A stretch of DNA of 15,947 nucleotides from contig MGEY01000064.1 in NCBI GenBank assembly GCA_001791615.1, forward strand, positions 4,308-20,254, read 5' to 3'. The notes beneath the pieces were generated by a model. That model saw only the letters and a list, made by a program, of their open reading frames with translations. It ran no database searches and was not told the origin of the DNA. This DNA comes from Candidatus Uhrbacteria bacterium RIFOXYA2_FULL_40_9. Lineage in GTDB: Bacteria; Patescibacteriota; Patescibacteriia; UBA9934; GWF2-40-263. Shown here one piece after another: positions 6,855 through 13,893 of this stretch; positions within the stretch are counted from its first letter, which is position 1, and each line of letters begins with the position of its first letter. The position numbers and the translations under genes were made by a program.

Positions 6855-7697
6855 CTAATGAGGTTTAATAAAGCTTGTCAGACAAGCGACACAAAAAAAG
6901 AAAGGTTCACCAATGAGTAAAAACATCCAAGCAAACCATCCGTTGTGCTTTTTGAAATATCGTCGCAAACTTTTACGTAACATGTTTTGTTTGCGAAAAG
7001 TCGTGAGACGATCAAAACTACTCCCTTTTTTATGCAAAGCATTAATTTGTGAAAAATAATGAACAGTCCAACCCGCATTCTTCGCACGTTTACAAAAATC
7101 TACTTCCTCATACCACATGAAAAAACCCTCATCCAAAAGACCAATTTGTTCAACAACCTCTCGACGAATACAAAAGAACGCTCCCATCACCTGATCAACA
7201 TCTGCATCTTTTGAATAATCAAAATCTTTCATTAACCATTGCGATACTGATTTTATCTGTGGGAACACATGTGGTAGCTTGCACAAAACCATGAGCTGAT
7301 CAATAAGCTCTGGGAAGCTCCAAACGCACATTTGTTGCGTCCCATCGTAATTCTTAAGGGAAATGCCCCCAATACCAACTTCTGGATTTAAATCCATCAT
7401 TTTTTCCATTTGAGTAATTGCATCTGTATGGAACTCAATGTCTGGATTAACTAACAGAAAATAATCACCATTTGCCTTAGTAATCCCTTGGTTACATCCT
7501 CCTGCAAAACCGAGATTTCGATCTGATGACAAAAAAACAACTTGAGGATACTTTTTTCGAAGAGGTTCAAGATCATCCCCTGAGGCATTTTCAACCACAA
7601 AGATTTCAAGAGGCTGCTGATGAAACGCAAAAAGTGAAGCAAGCATGCGTGCCAGATAGTCAGCTGTTTTATAGTTCACACAAATGACTGAAACCAT
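6855..7697 (-). CDS. Family 2 glycosyltransferase (rhamnosyltransferase-like)
   Basis: The protein of 280 residues is a GT-A fold family 2 glycosyltransferase of the WbbL/rhamnosyltransferase type. Its landmarks are VSVICVNYK (2-10), NLGFAGGCNQG (61-71), the metal/nucleotide-sugar segment LLVNPDIEF (81-89), a GAFFCIRRE segment (172-180) and DEGFFMWYEEVDFCKRA (189-205). It should add a sugar from a nucleotide donor to a lipid-linked acceptor at the inner membrane face. A hydrophobic C-terminal stretch (about 256-276) could anchor it to the membrane. A longer frame reaches back to 7865, but that overlaps the upstream glycosyltransferase by 167 nt. The ATG at 7697 begins the first strand of the fold, one base after the upstream stop, so I chose it. 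The actual sugar is not predictable. Confidence 0.93.
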   Translation of the reverse strand: MVSVICVNYKTADYLARMLASLFAFHQQPLEIFVVENASGDDLEPLRKKYPQVVFLSSDRNLGFAGGCNQGITKANGDYFLLVNPDIEFHTDAITQMEKMMDLNPEVGIGGISLKNYDGTQQMCVWSFPELIDQLMVLCKLPHVFPQIKSVSQWLMKDFDYSKDADVDQVMGAFFCIRREVVEQIGLLDEGFFMWYEEVDFCKRAKNAGWTVHYFSQINALHKKGSSFDRLTTFRKQNMLRKSLRRYFKKHNGWFAWMFLLIGEPFFFCVACLTSFIKPH

Positions 7698-7698
7698 A

Positions 7699-8409
7699 CT
7701 AAAGATGATGTTTCTTAAAAAGGATTTTTTTTCCTTCCTCGTAAGCTCGAATAGCTTTCTTTTTTCGACTAAAACACTTCCATGGCCACTGATACATAAA
7801 AGAAGGAATCCAATCTGAAATCCCTCCACGCCTTGCACTAACAAGAACCTCGAACAAAACCTCATTTAGAAAAATCCCTTTTTTTTCACGTTCTAACAGC
7901 GTTAACCAAAGATCCCAATCTTGAAACTTTTTTAACTGAAAATCAAAACCTGGAAAATCATCACGTCTTATCAATGTGCTTGTATGAATGTAATTCATTT
8001 TCTTTAAGCGCTCAACATCAAAAGAGAAACTTTTGAATAATTTCCAACCAAAACGAAATGAGGAATAAACATAAGAAACCTCTGGATGTTCTTTAATAGT
8101 CTTCTCCATTTTTTCTAGCATGGTTGGATGCATAAGGACATCCGCATCACAAAACAGAATCAATGATCCTGTTGACTGTTGAAATCCTCGCATTCTTGCA
8201 ATCTGATTTCCTTTATTTTCTTGAAAAAGATAAACAATGCGATCCATGAATGGTTCAAGAATTTTTTCTGTCTCATCTGATGACCCATCATTCACAACAA
8301 TAATTTCATCTGGCAATCGTGATTGCGCAAAAATGGCTTTCAAACACAATGAAAGTACAGACGCATGCTGATAGGTTGGAATAATGATGGAAATGCGTTC
8401 TGATTTCAT
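7699..8409 (-). CDS. Family 2 glycosyltransferase
   Basis: This 236-residue protein has the GT-A family 2 core. It begins with ISIIIPTYQ (6-14) and has VVNDGSSD (38-45), a QENKGNQIARMRG segment (63-75), the metal-binding FCDADV motif (86-91, D88/D90), and QDWDLW (163-168), which corresponds to the catalytic ED-type region. The last 35 residues are basic and aromatic, suggesting peripheral membrane contact. It resembles short EPS-cluster transferases that act on lipid-linked intermediates. Donor and acceptor are unknown. Its ATG overlaps the TGA stop of the preceding GT4 gene (ATGA), which implies translational coupling. One base separates its own stop from the next glycosyltransferase. Confidence 0.92.
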   Translation of the reverse strand: MKSERISIIIPTYQHASVLSLCLKAIFAQSRLPDEIIVVNDGSSDETEKILEPFMDRIVYLFQENKGNQIARMRGFQQSTGSLILFCDADVLMHPTMLEKMEKTIKEHPEVSYVYSSFRFGWKLFKSFSFDVERLKKMNYIHTSTLIRRDDFPGFDFQLKKFQDWDLWLTLLEREKKGIFLNEVLFEVLVSARRGGISDWIPSFMYQWPWKCFSRKKKAIRAYEEGKKILFKKHHL

Positions 8410-9491
8410 AAATAGGGTTTGAGCACTTCAAACTGTTTTTCACATGAAAAAACTTTTTTTGCACGATCTGCAGCTTGGGTTCCAAGTTGATCTCTTAACT
8501 CTCGATTCTGCGCAAGATTCAAGATAGCTTGAGCAAGTGCAGAGATATCTCCATCTTCAAGAAGTAGTCCTGTTTGATGATCAATAACAGCCTCATCAAC
8601 ACCTGGCATATTCGTAGTAATTGAAGGAAGCCCAAATAAAGCGGCTTCAAGAAAAACAAGCCCGAATCCCTCCTTATCCACTAAATCATGCACAACAGGC
8701 ATGATAAAAATATCACTCTTTGCATACCATTGTGCAAGCTCTTCATCGGTAATCGAGGAGTGAATCTGTACACTATTTTGTAAACCTTGTGCATCAATTT
8801 TTTTCTGAAGAAGAGTTTTCATTTCTCCATACCCGATAATAGTATAAGTGATATCTTTAAGTTTTTGGGACTCTTTAAGTTTTATAAGGGCATCTAAAAC
8901 ACGTAAGTGACCTTTTCGTGCTACAAGACGACTAACGGTCAAAAGACGAATACCCTTATGCGGAATCTTTTGTAAACACTGATTTATGTGTGTAAGGCAT
9001 GGATAGAGAACCACTGTTTTCTTCACCCGAAATGAACGTTCTACTTCTGTTTGAAGGTCAATGGAATTTGTAATAACAAGTTTTGCTCCACGAAGAACCA
9101 AACCCACAAGAAAGCGCTTCCAAAAAAACTGTTTTGCAAGACGAATATCCATTCCATGAACAATCACAAGATACGGCTTTTTCGTAATAAGTTTTGCAAA
9201 ATAAGCAGCTGTCCCTAAAGGCAAAACATGACTCACAAGAATTTGATGATATTCATTATTTTTAAGAAGTAAGAATAATGTCTTGCTCCATTTTGGCCAA
9301 ACAAAACGAAAGAATAATGATTGACGAATAACTTTCCCTTTTCGTATTTGATCTGATTCTTTTTCTCCGAACACAGGATGAGCTATCACGACAATCTCCT
9401 TTGAATAAAAATCCGCAAGTGCAGAAAGATAATGTGCTACACCACCTGTATGTGGCGGAAAATCAATTGTCAAAAGAAGAGTTTTTTTCAT
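8406..9491 (-). CDS. Family 4 glycosyltransferase (GT-B fold)
   Basis: The 361-residue protein is a GT-B fold retaining glycosyltransferase of family 4. The N-terminal domain opens with IDFPPHTGGVAHYL (9-22), the usual acceptor-side glycine loop, and contains VIVHGMD (109-115). The C-terminal nucleotide-sugar domain has LLTVSRLVARKGH (183-195), IGYGEM (219-224) and the EX7E motif EGFGLVFLE (274-282). It would transfer a sugar from a UDP- or GDP-donor onto a lipid-linked glycan at the cytoplasmic face. A GTG five codons upstream (9506) is also in frame. I prefer the ATG at 9491 because it directly precedes the first strand. It overlaps the flippase gene by 29 nt, indicating coupled translation. 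Confidence 0.93.
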   Translation of the reverse strand: MKKTLLLTIDFPPHTGGVAHYLSALADFYSKEIVVIAHPVFGEKESDQIRKGKVIRQSLFFRFVWPKWSKTLFLLLKNNEYHQILVSHVLPLGTAAYFAKLITKKPYLVIVHGMDIRLAKQFFWKRFLVGLVLRGAKLVITNSIDLQTEVERSFRVKKTVVLYPCLTHINQCLQKIPHKGIRLLTVSRLVARKGHLRVLDALIKLKESQKLKDITYTIIGYGEMKTLLQKKIDAQGLQNSVQIHSSITDEELAQWYAKSDIFIMPVVHDLVDKEGFGLVFLEAALFGLPSITTNMPGVDEAVIDHQTGLLLEDGDISALAQAILNLAQNRELRDQLGTQAADRAKKVFSCEKQFEVLKPYL

Positions 9492-10935
9492 AAGATTTTT
9501 TCTCACTTTTCAATAGCATGACAACTGAGGAAAGATGTTCTTTTGGTATAGCTCGTGTGAAATAGAGACAAATAAGATAAATTATCGCTCCAAGAGGGAT
9601 TACATAAAGGTAACTCATGATTTGATTAAAATAATAGGCACAAAAAGCCATGATTATGCCACTAATAAAAATGGGGAGAGAAATTTTAATCAATCGTCGA
9701 AAACGATATCCAGAAATAACTTTTGGAACAAAATAAAGACCAATAAAAAACATGACACTAAAACTGATAAGAGCGGATAAAGCGGCTCCTTGAATCCCCA
9801 AAAGGGGAATAAAAAGCAAATTTAAAAGAACATTGATTACCATGGTAATCCCCATAATTGTTGTTTTGATGATTTGCTTATTTGCTGCATTCAAAAGAGA
9901 ACCAACTGGAAAATCAAGAAAAATTGGAATCAATACAAAAATTAACAGTGAAAGTACTGGTCCTGCATCTCGGTAGCCTTCCCCTGCCAAAAGCACTGCA
10001 TCATTTGCAATTGCCCAAATTCCAAATGTAATGGGGACAGCGAGCAAAAGAACATACCACATACCTTTTTCAAATAATTTAGCAAGAGCCTTTTCATCCT
10101 TTCCTACAAGAGAACTAAGTCCTGGATATAATGCTGCTGTAAACGCAAGTGGTAAAAATTGAAAAGCATAAGTGAACTTATAGGCAAGACTATAAATTCC
10201 AACAGCTGTGGTACCGATTATTTTAGAAATAAAAATGCTGTCAACATATGAATAGACTTTGACAAAAATCGCAGCCAATGCAAAAGGAAAAGCAATCTTC
10301 AATAATTGTATTGTTTGTTGTCTGTTTAAAGACGGTACTAAACACTGCTTTCCAAATCGTCGTACAACCATGTAAGCCGCATAAACGGCGTTGAAACAAC
10401 TTCCAACAATAAGAGCGATAACAAGGAGTGAAAGACTAGGGTGAATGTAAAGAATGATGCCACCTACAATGGCCGTTGATCCTTGACCTATAAACATTCC
10501 AAGTGCTTCGTACTTCAAAATATGATGTCCTCGGAGAATCCCATAGGCAAATAATGAAATCGCATCGAGAACCATGACAAAACAAGCGAGCCAAATAAGT
10601 AGCTGTACTTGAAAAGAATAAGATAATAAAAACCCTGCAATAATTGCCCCAATAACACCAAATAGTATGAAAGGGATTTTCAATCCTAATGTTTGACGGA
10701 TAAGAGAAATGCAATTTTCTGGTTCTTTTGCTATTTCGCGAATCAAAACAGAAGTAATTCCAAAGTCTGTCAAAACAGAAAAAATTGTTGTAATGGAAAG
10801 AGCGAGAAAATAGGCGCCTGTGTTCTCAGGCATCATTATTCGTGCCAAAAACAAAAAATAGACAAAAGCGATTACCTTTTGTCCAATTGAGGCAACGGTT
10901 AAATAGAGAGTATTTTTTGCAACTTGTTGACTCAC
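9463..10935 (-). CDS. Polysaccharide flippase (Wzx-like, MATE/MOP superfamily)
   Basis: The 490-residue protein has about 12-14 hydrophobic segments throughout. Its N-terminus (VAKNTLYLTVASIGQKV, LARIMMPENTGAYFLAL, LTDFGITSVLIREIA) is characteristic of the polysaccharide-export branch of the MOP superfamily. These proteins move undecaprenyl-diphosphate-linked oligosaccharides across the inner membrane. A central LFEKGMWYVLLLAVPITFG segment and a YRDAGPVLSLLIF segment also fit the family. The start is GTG at 10935; it has no Shine-Dalgarno and lies ten bases from a -10 element. This is the first gene of a six-gene operon of glycosyltransferases, ligase/polymerase and hydrolase. The tail overlaps the GT4 gene. 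A role as a teichoic acid or S-layer glycan exporter is equally compatible. Confidence 0.92.
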   Translation of the reverse strand: MSQQVAKNTLYLTVASIGQKVIAFVYFLFLARIMMPENTGAYFLALSITTIFSVLTDFGITSVLIREIAKEPENCISLIRQTLGLKIPFILFGVIGAIIAGFLLSYSFQVQLLIWLACFVMVLDAISLFAYGILRGHHILKYEALGMFIGQGSTAIVGGIILYIHPSLSLLVIALIVGSCFNAVYAAYMVVRRFGKQCLVPSLNRQQTIQLLKIAFPFALAAIFVKVYSYVDSIFISKIIGTTAVGIYSLAYKFTYAFQFLPLAFTAALYPGLSSLVGKDEKALAKLFEKGMWYVLLLAVPITFGIWAIANDAVLLAGEGYRDAGPVLSLLIFVLIPIFLDFPVGSLLNAANKQIIKTTIMGITMVINVLLNLLFIPLLGIQGAALSALISFSVMFFIGLYFVPKVISGYRFRRLIKISLPIFISGIIMAFCAYYFNQIMSYLYVIPLGAIIYLICLYFTRAIPKEHLSSVVMLLKSEKKSYEKNSSFDN

Positions 10936-10945
10936 AGTACTCAGT

Positions 10946-10973
10946 AGTCTACCACAAAAAAACTCTCTAACAA
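10946..10973 (-). promoter_or_regulatory. Promoter of the polysaccharide operon
   Basis: Minus-strand TTGTTA (10973-10968) and TAGACT (10951-10946) are separated by 16 bp, with an extended TGG before the -10. The predicted start near 10939 is only about 4 nt from the GTG start codon. The same extended TGn-TAGACT element appears at the second infA promoter (15808-15813). Confidence 0.6.
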
Positions 10974-10975
10974 AG

Positions 10976-11001
10976 AAAAAACGGTAGGAAGAAACCTACC
11001 G
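10976..11001 (-). terminator. Intrinsic terminator of the orphan gene at 11012-11890
   Basis: Minus-strand CGGTAGG (11001-10995) pairs perfectly with CCTACCG (10988-10982) over a 6-nt loop, followed by a run of six T residues. It begins 10 nt past the stop of the orphan gene and ends just before the -35 of the polysaccharide operon promoter, separating the two units. Confidence 0.9.
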
Positions 11002-11011
11002 AAACGTGAAA

Positions 11012-11890
11012 TTATCCTCCAAAAAATGTATAATTTTGCAAATTTCTCAAGTTCTGCTGATGTTCTGCAAGTACTTTTGCAAGACGATCATCCGCGTTGA
11101 AAATCGTTCCATCTTGTGGACCAAAGTGATAACCCATCTTCTTAAGTTGTGCTGCTGGAAAAGGCTGAGAATACACAGCTCGCCACAAGCTATCCAATGG
11201 AAACATAAGCAGTCCTCTCACAATCTTATGATCAATCTGCTGTCTTAACTCAGGTTGTTCCCAGTGATCGATTTCAGGAAGATCTGGAATTTCAGAAAGA
11301 TTTGGGATTGTTGAATAGACTTTTCGAAAAAGACCTAAGTAACCAGAAATCCATTGCTCTGGAACAAAAAAACAGTACCATTTCGAATGAACAAGCGCAT
11401 TATGTGTCAAAGCTCTCTGCCAGAGCAATCGTTGTCCTTCAAGTTCTTTTGCAATTTCCCAAGAAATAGGAATTCTGTCTGGAGGAAGATAGTAAAAGAC
11501 ATCTACGATTCCGCCTGGATAACGAGGCTCTAGTAATTCTGTGAGAGACTGAAGAACTTTTTGAAAAATCGGACCTAATTCAAAATGTACATTTTTTCCT
11601 GTGCTAAATAATCTTCGTTGCAAAAATTCATCGTAAGGTAAGAAACTTAATTGCCAACGAACACGTATTCCATCTTCTCCCTCTGTGATTGAAATCACTT
11701 TCATTCGCATTCCAATTAAGGCCGGAATGGGTTCAGAACCCTGAGTCAGCTTGACTGACGAAATACCACACTTACGCAAAATACGTTGTATCTCTTCTCG
11801 TTGAACAGGGATTTCACTTCTTGTCCCCTGTGAACGTACTTGCTCACTGAAAGACATTTCTGCGATCCATAAAACCTTTGGATTGTTCAT
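11012..11890 (-). CDS. Protein of unknown function, 292 residues
   Basis: I do not recognise this protein. It has no signal peptide, no membrane segment and no known motif that I can see. The composition is globular: mixed charge, many Trp (W8, W79, W144, W157, W171, W180, W210, W236) and many Pro. A helical N-terminal part (25-42) is followed by a beta-rich middle (60-105), an acidic Pro-rich stretch at 196-215, and a tail ending Phe-Phe-Gly-Gly. A cytoplasmic enzyme or binding protein is plausible but unproven. The start is well fixed by GAGGAGG 8 nt upstream. Terminators on both sides and its own promoter make it a single-gene unit between the ribosomal operon and the polysaccharide operon. 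Base composition looks like that of its neighbours, so recent transfer is not suggested. Confidence 0.85.
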   Translation of the reverse strand: MNNPKVLWIAEMSFSEQVRSQGTRSEIPVQREEIQRILRKCGISSVKLTQGSEPIPALIGMRMKVISITEGEDGIRVRWQLSFLPYDEFLQRRLFSTGKNVHFELGPIFQKVLQSLTELLEPRYPGGIVDVFYYLPPDRIPISWEIAKELEGQRLLWQRALTHNALVHSKWYCFFVPEQWISGYLGLFRKVYSTIPNLSEIPDLPEIDHWEQPELRQQIDHKIVRGLLMFPLDSLWRAVYSQPFPAAQLKKMGYHFGPQDGTIFNADDRLAKVLAEHQQNLRNLQNYTFFGG

Positions 11891-11898
11891 GATGGATT

Positions 11899-11905
11899 CC
11901 TCCTC
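11899..11905 (-). promoter_or_regulatory. Strong ribosome binding site (GAGGAGG) of the orphan gene
   Basis: Minus-strand GAGGAGG ends 8 nt before the ATG at 11890, an ideal spacing that decides the start. It is one of only two full-consensus sites seen in the window. Confidence 0.85.
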
Positions 11906-11911
11906 GCTAAT

Positions 11912-11940
11912 AGCTAATCAGAAATGAAGCCAGAAGTCAA
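11912..11940 (-). promoter_or_regulatory. Promoter of the orphan gene
   Basis: Minus-strand TTGACT (11940-11935) and TTAGCT (11917-11912) are 17 bp apart, with an extended TGA preceding the -10. The predicted start is near 11905, at the first bases of the Shine-Dalgarno, giving a leader of about 15 nt. The -35 shares its first base with the stem of the upstream terminator. Confidence 0.6.
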
Positions 11941-11967
11941 AATACACCCGTGAACACGGGTGTATTT
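11940..11967 (-). terminator. Terminator of the ribosomal protein operon
   Basis: A perfect 13-bp inverted repeat (11940-11952 with 11955-11967) with a GC-rich CACCCGTG core lies 3 nt beyond the rpsI stop. On the minus strand it is followed by a short T-run whose last bases are also the start of the TTGACT -35 of the next gene. The U-tract is short, so termination may be incomplete or bidirectional. Confidence 0.82.
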
Positions 11968-11970
11968 ATT

Positions 11971-12381
11971 TTATCGTTTTGACCATTGTGGAGCGCGTCG
12001 AGCGGACTTAAGTCCAGGTTTCTTTCTTTCCTTCTTTCTTGCATCTCTTGTCAAAAAACCAGATTTTTTCAATACCGTACGCCATTCGGGATTATGTTTA
12101 ATAAGCGCCCGAGCGATACCCATACGAACACTGTCTGCTTGTCCAGTAAATCCACCACCAATAACCTTAACAGAAATATCGAAAATTCCTTCTGTTCCAG
12201 TTTCTAAAAATGGAGCAGTAATTTTTTGTTGAAGTGTTGCCAGTGGAAAATAAATTGAAAGCTCCTTGCCATTAACCAATATTTTTCCAGCGCCTTCTGG
12301 ATAAAGACGAACTTGAGCAATTGATCGTTTTCTTCGTCCAATACATTGAATGTATTTCTTTGTGCTCTGTATTTCTTCCAT
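11971..12381 (-). CDS. rpsI: 30S ribosomal protein S9
   Basis: S9 binds the head of the 30S subunit, and its C-terminal tail reaches the P-site tRNA. The 136-residue protein shows the family's CIGRRKRSIAQVRL block (13-26), NGK (37-39), the VIGGGFTGQADSVRMGIARAL block (73-93), and the invariant basic tail KKPGLKSARRAPQWSKR (120-136) ending Ser-Lys-Arg. The first dozen residues are a modest extension compared with E. coli S9 (130 residues). It follows rplM by 3 nt, the usual L13-S9 pair, and is the last gene of the operon before a terminator. Confidence 0.97.
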   Translation of the reverse strand: MEEIQSTKKYIQCIGRRKRSIAQVRLYPEGAGKILVNGKELSIYFPLATLQQKITAPFLETGTEGIFDISVKVIGGGFTGQADSVRMGIARALIKHNPEWRTVLKKSGFLTRDARKKERKKPGLKSARRAPQWSKR

Positions 12382-12384
12382 AAA

Positions 12385-12744
12385 CTAATTCTTGATGATC
12401 AAACGCTTCATGCGTTCGATACGCAACTTATTTTTTGGGAGCATGCGAGAAACAGATTTTCTTAAAACCTCTGAAGGATTCTTTTCCCAAAGGTGTTTCA
12501 ATTGGGTTGTTTTCAAACCACCTGGATACATAGAGTGTCGATAATACATCTTTTGCTCAATTTTATTCCCAGAAAATGTTGCTCCTTGAATATTTGTTAT
12601 TTCAACAATATCTCCCATGTCATGATGAGGAACATAATCAGGACGATGCTTTCCCATCAACAAAACAGCAACTTCAGAAGCAATCCTTCCAAGAGCCCTC
12701 CCTTTTGCATCAATACTATGAATTTTACGTTCGATTTTTTGCAT
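12385..12744 (-). CDS. rplM: 50S ribosomal protein L13, short form
   Basis: L13 is an early-assembly protein of the 50S subunit that binds 23S rRNA. The core is recognisable: IDAKGRALGRIASEVA near residue 11, GKHRPDY, the HHDMGDIV block, SGNK, KMYYRHSMYPGG and MLPKNKLRIERMKRL. At 119 residues it is well short of the usual 142-145. The E. coli C-terminal segment after the FRKLKVYAG block is absent, and the N-terminal arm is also shorter. The frame extends upstream to 12783, but that overlaps rplQ. The ATG at 12744, one base after the rplQ stop, matches the family start. It is followed by rpsI after 3 nt. Confidence 0.95.
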   Translation of the reverse strand: MQKIERKIHSIDAKGRALGRIASEVAVLLMGKHRPDYVPHHDMGDIVEITNIQGATFSGNKIEQKMYYRHSMYPGGLKTTQLKHLWEKNPSEVLRKSVSRMLPKNKLRIERMKRLIIKN

Positions 12745-12745
12745 A

Positions 12746-13096
12746 CTATACAAGTTCAATTTGTACCATATCTGCACCATCATTCAAACGATGTCCGATT
12801 TTTACTGTTCGGGTATATCCACCTTGTCGATCTTGATAACGTGGCCCAATAACCTCCAATAGTTTATTAACAGGGTATTCTGTGTAGAAAAACTTCATCA
12901 GTTGACGTCTTGATGCCAATGAATTTACTTTTCCTGTGGTAATAGCCCGTTCAACAAGTGGTCGTACAGCTTTAGCTTTTGCTTCTGTTGTTTTCACTTT
13001 TTCGTACAAAATAACACTTGTTGCAAGATTACGAAGCATAGCCTCACGAGGCGCTTTCTTTCTATCTAATATAATTCCTTTATTTCTGTGTCTCAT
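12746..13096 (-). CDS. rplQ: 50S ribosomal protein L17
   Basis: L17 lies near the peptide exit tunnel of the 50S subunit. The 116 residues match the family (E. coli 127). The N-terminus MRHRNKG is near-invariant, followed by RKKAPREAMLRNLATSVILYEKVKTT, a central RPLVERAITTGK helix and the C-terminal ADMVQIELV strand. The segment GPRYQDRQGGYTRTVKIG corresponds to the conserved RPRYxxRxGGYTRI-like loop. It sits 31 nt downstream of rpoA and 1 nt upstream of rplM, the usual order rpoA-rplQ. Confidence 0.97.
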   Translation of the reverse strand: MRHRNKGIILDRKKAPREAMLRNLATSVILYEKVKTTEAKAKAVRPLVERAITTGKVNSLASRRQLMKFFYTEYPVNKLLEVIGPRYQDRQGGYTRTVKIGHRLNDGADMVQIELV

Positions 13097-13127
13097 AACA
13101 TCAGAGTTAAACTATCTCATTCTCAAA

Positions 13128-13886
13128 TTATTCACTTTGAGGGATTTCGTCCTGAGATAGCTCTTCAGAAGAGAGAAAAGTATCTGGTTCTTCAGAACCT
13201 ATTCCTTTTAATAACAAGGAAAAGTAATCCATCAAAATTTTTGTTGATTCAGCTACGGCATCTTCAGCAGTAATCGTTCCATCTGTTTCAATACTCATAA
13301 TTAACTTGTCGTAGTTTGTAATATCACCTACACGTGTATCCTCAACACGATATCCAACATTTCTTACAGGAGAAAATAAGGCATCAATCGCAATCACACC
13401 AATATCGGTATTTTCGCTTGTTCGTTCTTCTGTTGCACTATATCCACGTCCTTTTGAAACAATAATGTCCATATCAAGGACAGATTTATCATCAGTCAAA
13501 GTTGCAATAACCAATTCTGAATTTTTGATCTCAACATCTGCGTTTGCTTCAATATCTTTTGCTGTCACTACTGCCTTTCCTTTTGCTTTTATTTTTAATA
13601 CAACTGGCTCTTCACTAAACAACTTTAAACGAAGAGATTTTAAATTCAAAATAATCTCAAGAACATCTTCTTTTATATTTTCAATTGCTTGAAACTCGTG
13701 AGTGACTCCTTTAATTTTTACAGCAGTCACAGCTGCACCATAAAGAGAGGAAAGCAAAACACGACGTAATGCGTTTCCAAGCGTTGTTCCATACCCATAA
13801 AAACATGGCTCAACAATCAAAACACCCTCATTTGGTCGTTCACCTTTTTCAAACTTGACGATGTTTGGAAGAAGAATGTTCTCCAT
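13128..13886 (-). CDS. rpoA: RNA polymerase subunit alpha lacking the C-terminal domain
   Basis: Alpha dimerises to nucleate assembly of RNA polymerase. The N-terminal domain is complete: GYGTTLGNALRRVLLSS at 31-47, HEF at 63-65, ENIKEDVLEIILNLK at 69-83, SPVRNVGYRVEDTRVG at 172-187 and DKLIMSIETDGTITAEDAV at 193-211. The protein ends at residue 252, after a short acidic linker-like tail (231-252). The usual helix-hairpin-helix alpha-CTD of about 70-80 residues is missing. No reading frame for it occurs in the 31 nt before rplQ. The ATG at 13886 is chosen because it starts the conserved strand; the frame upstream to 13973 is inside rpsD. The missing domain normally contacts UP elements and class I activators. 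Confidence 0.96.
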   Translation of the reverse strand: MENILLPNIVKFEKGERPNEGVLIVEPCFYGYGTTLGNALRRVLLSSLYGAAVTAVKIKGVTHEFQAIENIKEDVLEIILNLKSLRLKLFSEEPVVLKIKAKGKAVVTAKDIEANADVEIKNSELVIATLTDDKSVLDMDIIVSKGRGYSATEERTSENTDIGVIAIDALFSPVRNVGYRVEDTRVGDITNYDKLIMSIETDGTITAEDAVAESTKILMDYFSLLLKGIGSEEPDTFLSSEELSQDEIPQSE

Positions 13887-13893
13887 AATATTT

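Noticed and set aside
7698..7865. 168-nt N-terminal extension of the glycosyltransferase ending at 6855
   Set aside because: It lies wholly in the upstream glycosyltransferase gene in another frame. The ATG at 7697 begins the conserved first strand.
8406..8408. UGA recoding (as in Gracilibacteria and SR1)
   Set aside because: TGA is used as a true stop at the end of the GT4 gene, in an ATGA overlap with the next start, and no conserved glycine position requires UGA.
9535..9780. Plus-strand reading frame inside the flippase gene
   Set aside because: Low-complexity Asn/Lys-rich translation opposite a conserved membrane protein; a shadow frame.
11012..11020. C-terminal Gly-Gly of the orphan protein as a ubiquitin-like conjugation tail
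   Set aside because: Two glycines at a C-terminus are common by chance. There is no beta-grasp-like pattern and no E1-like gene nearby.
11940..11967. Perfect 13-bp inverted repeat as an operator or integration site
   Set aside because: Its position just after rpsI and the downstream T-run fit a terminator, and no integrase or mobile gene is nearby.
12745..12783. 13-residue extension of L13
   Set aside because: It overlaps the end of rplQ, and the family start is the ATG at 12744.
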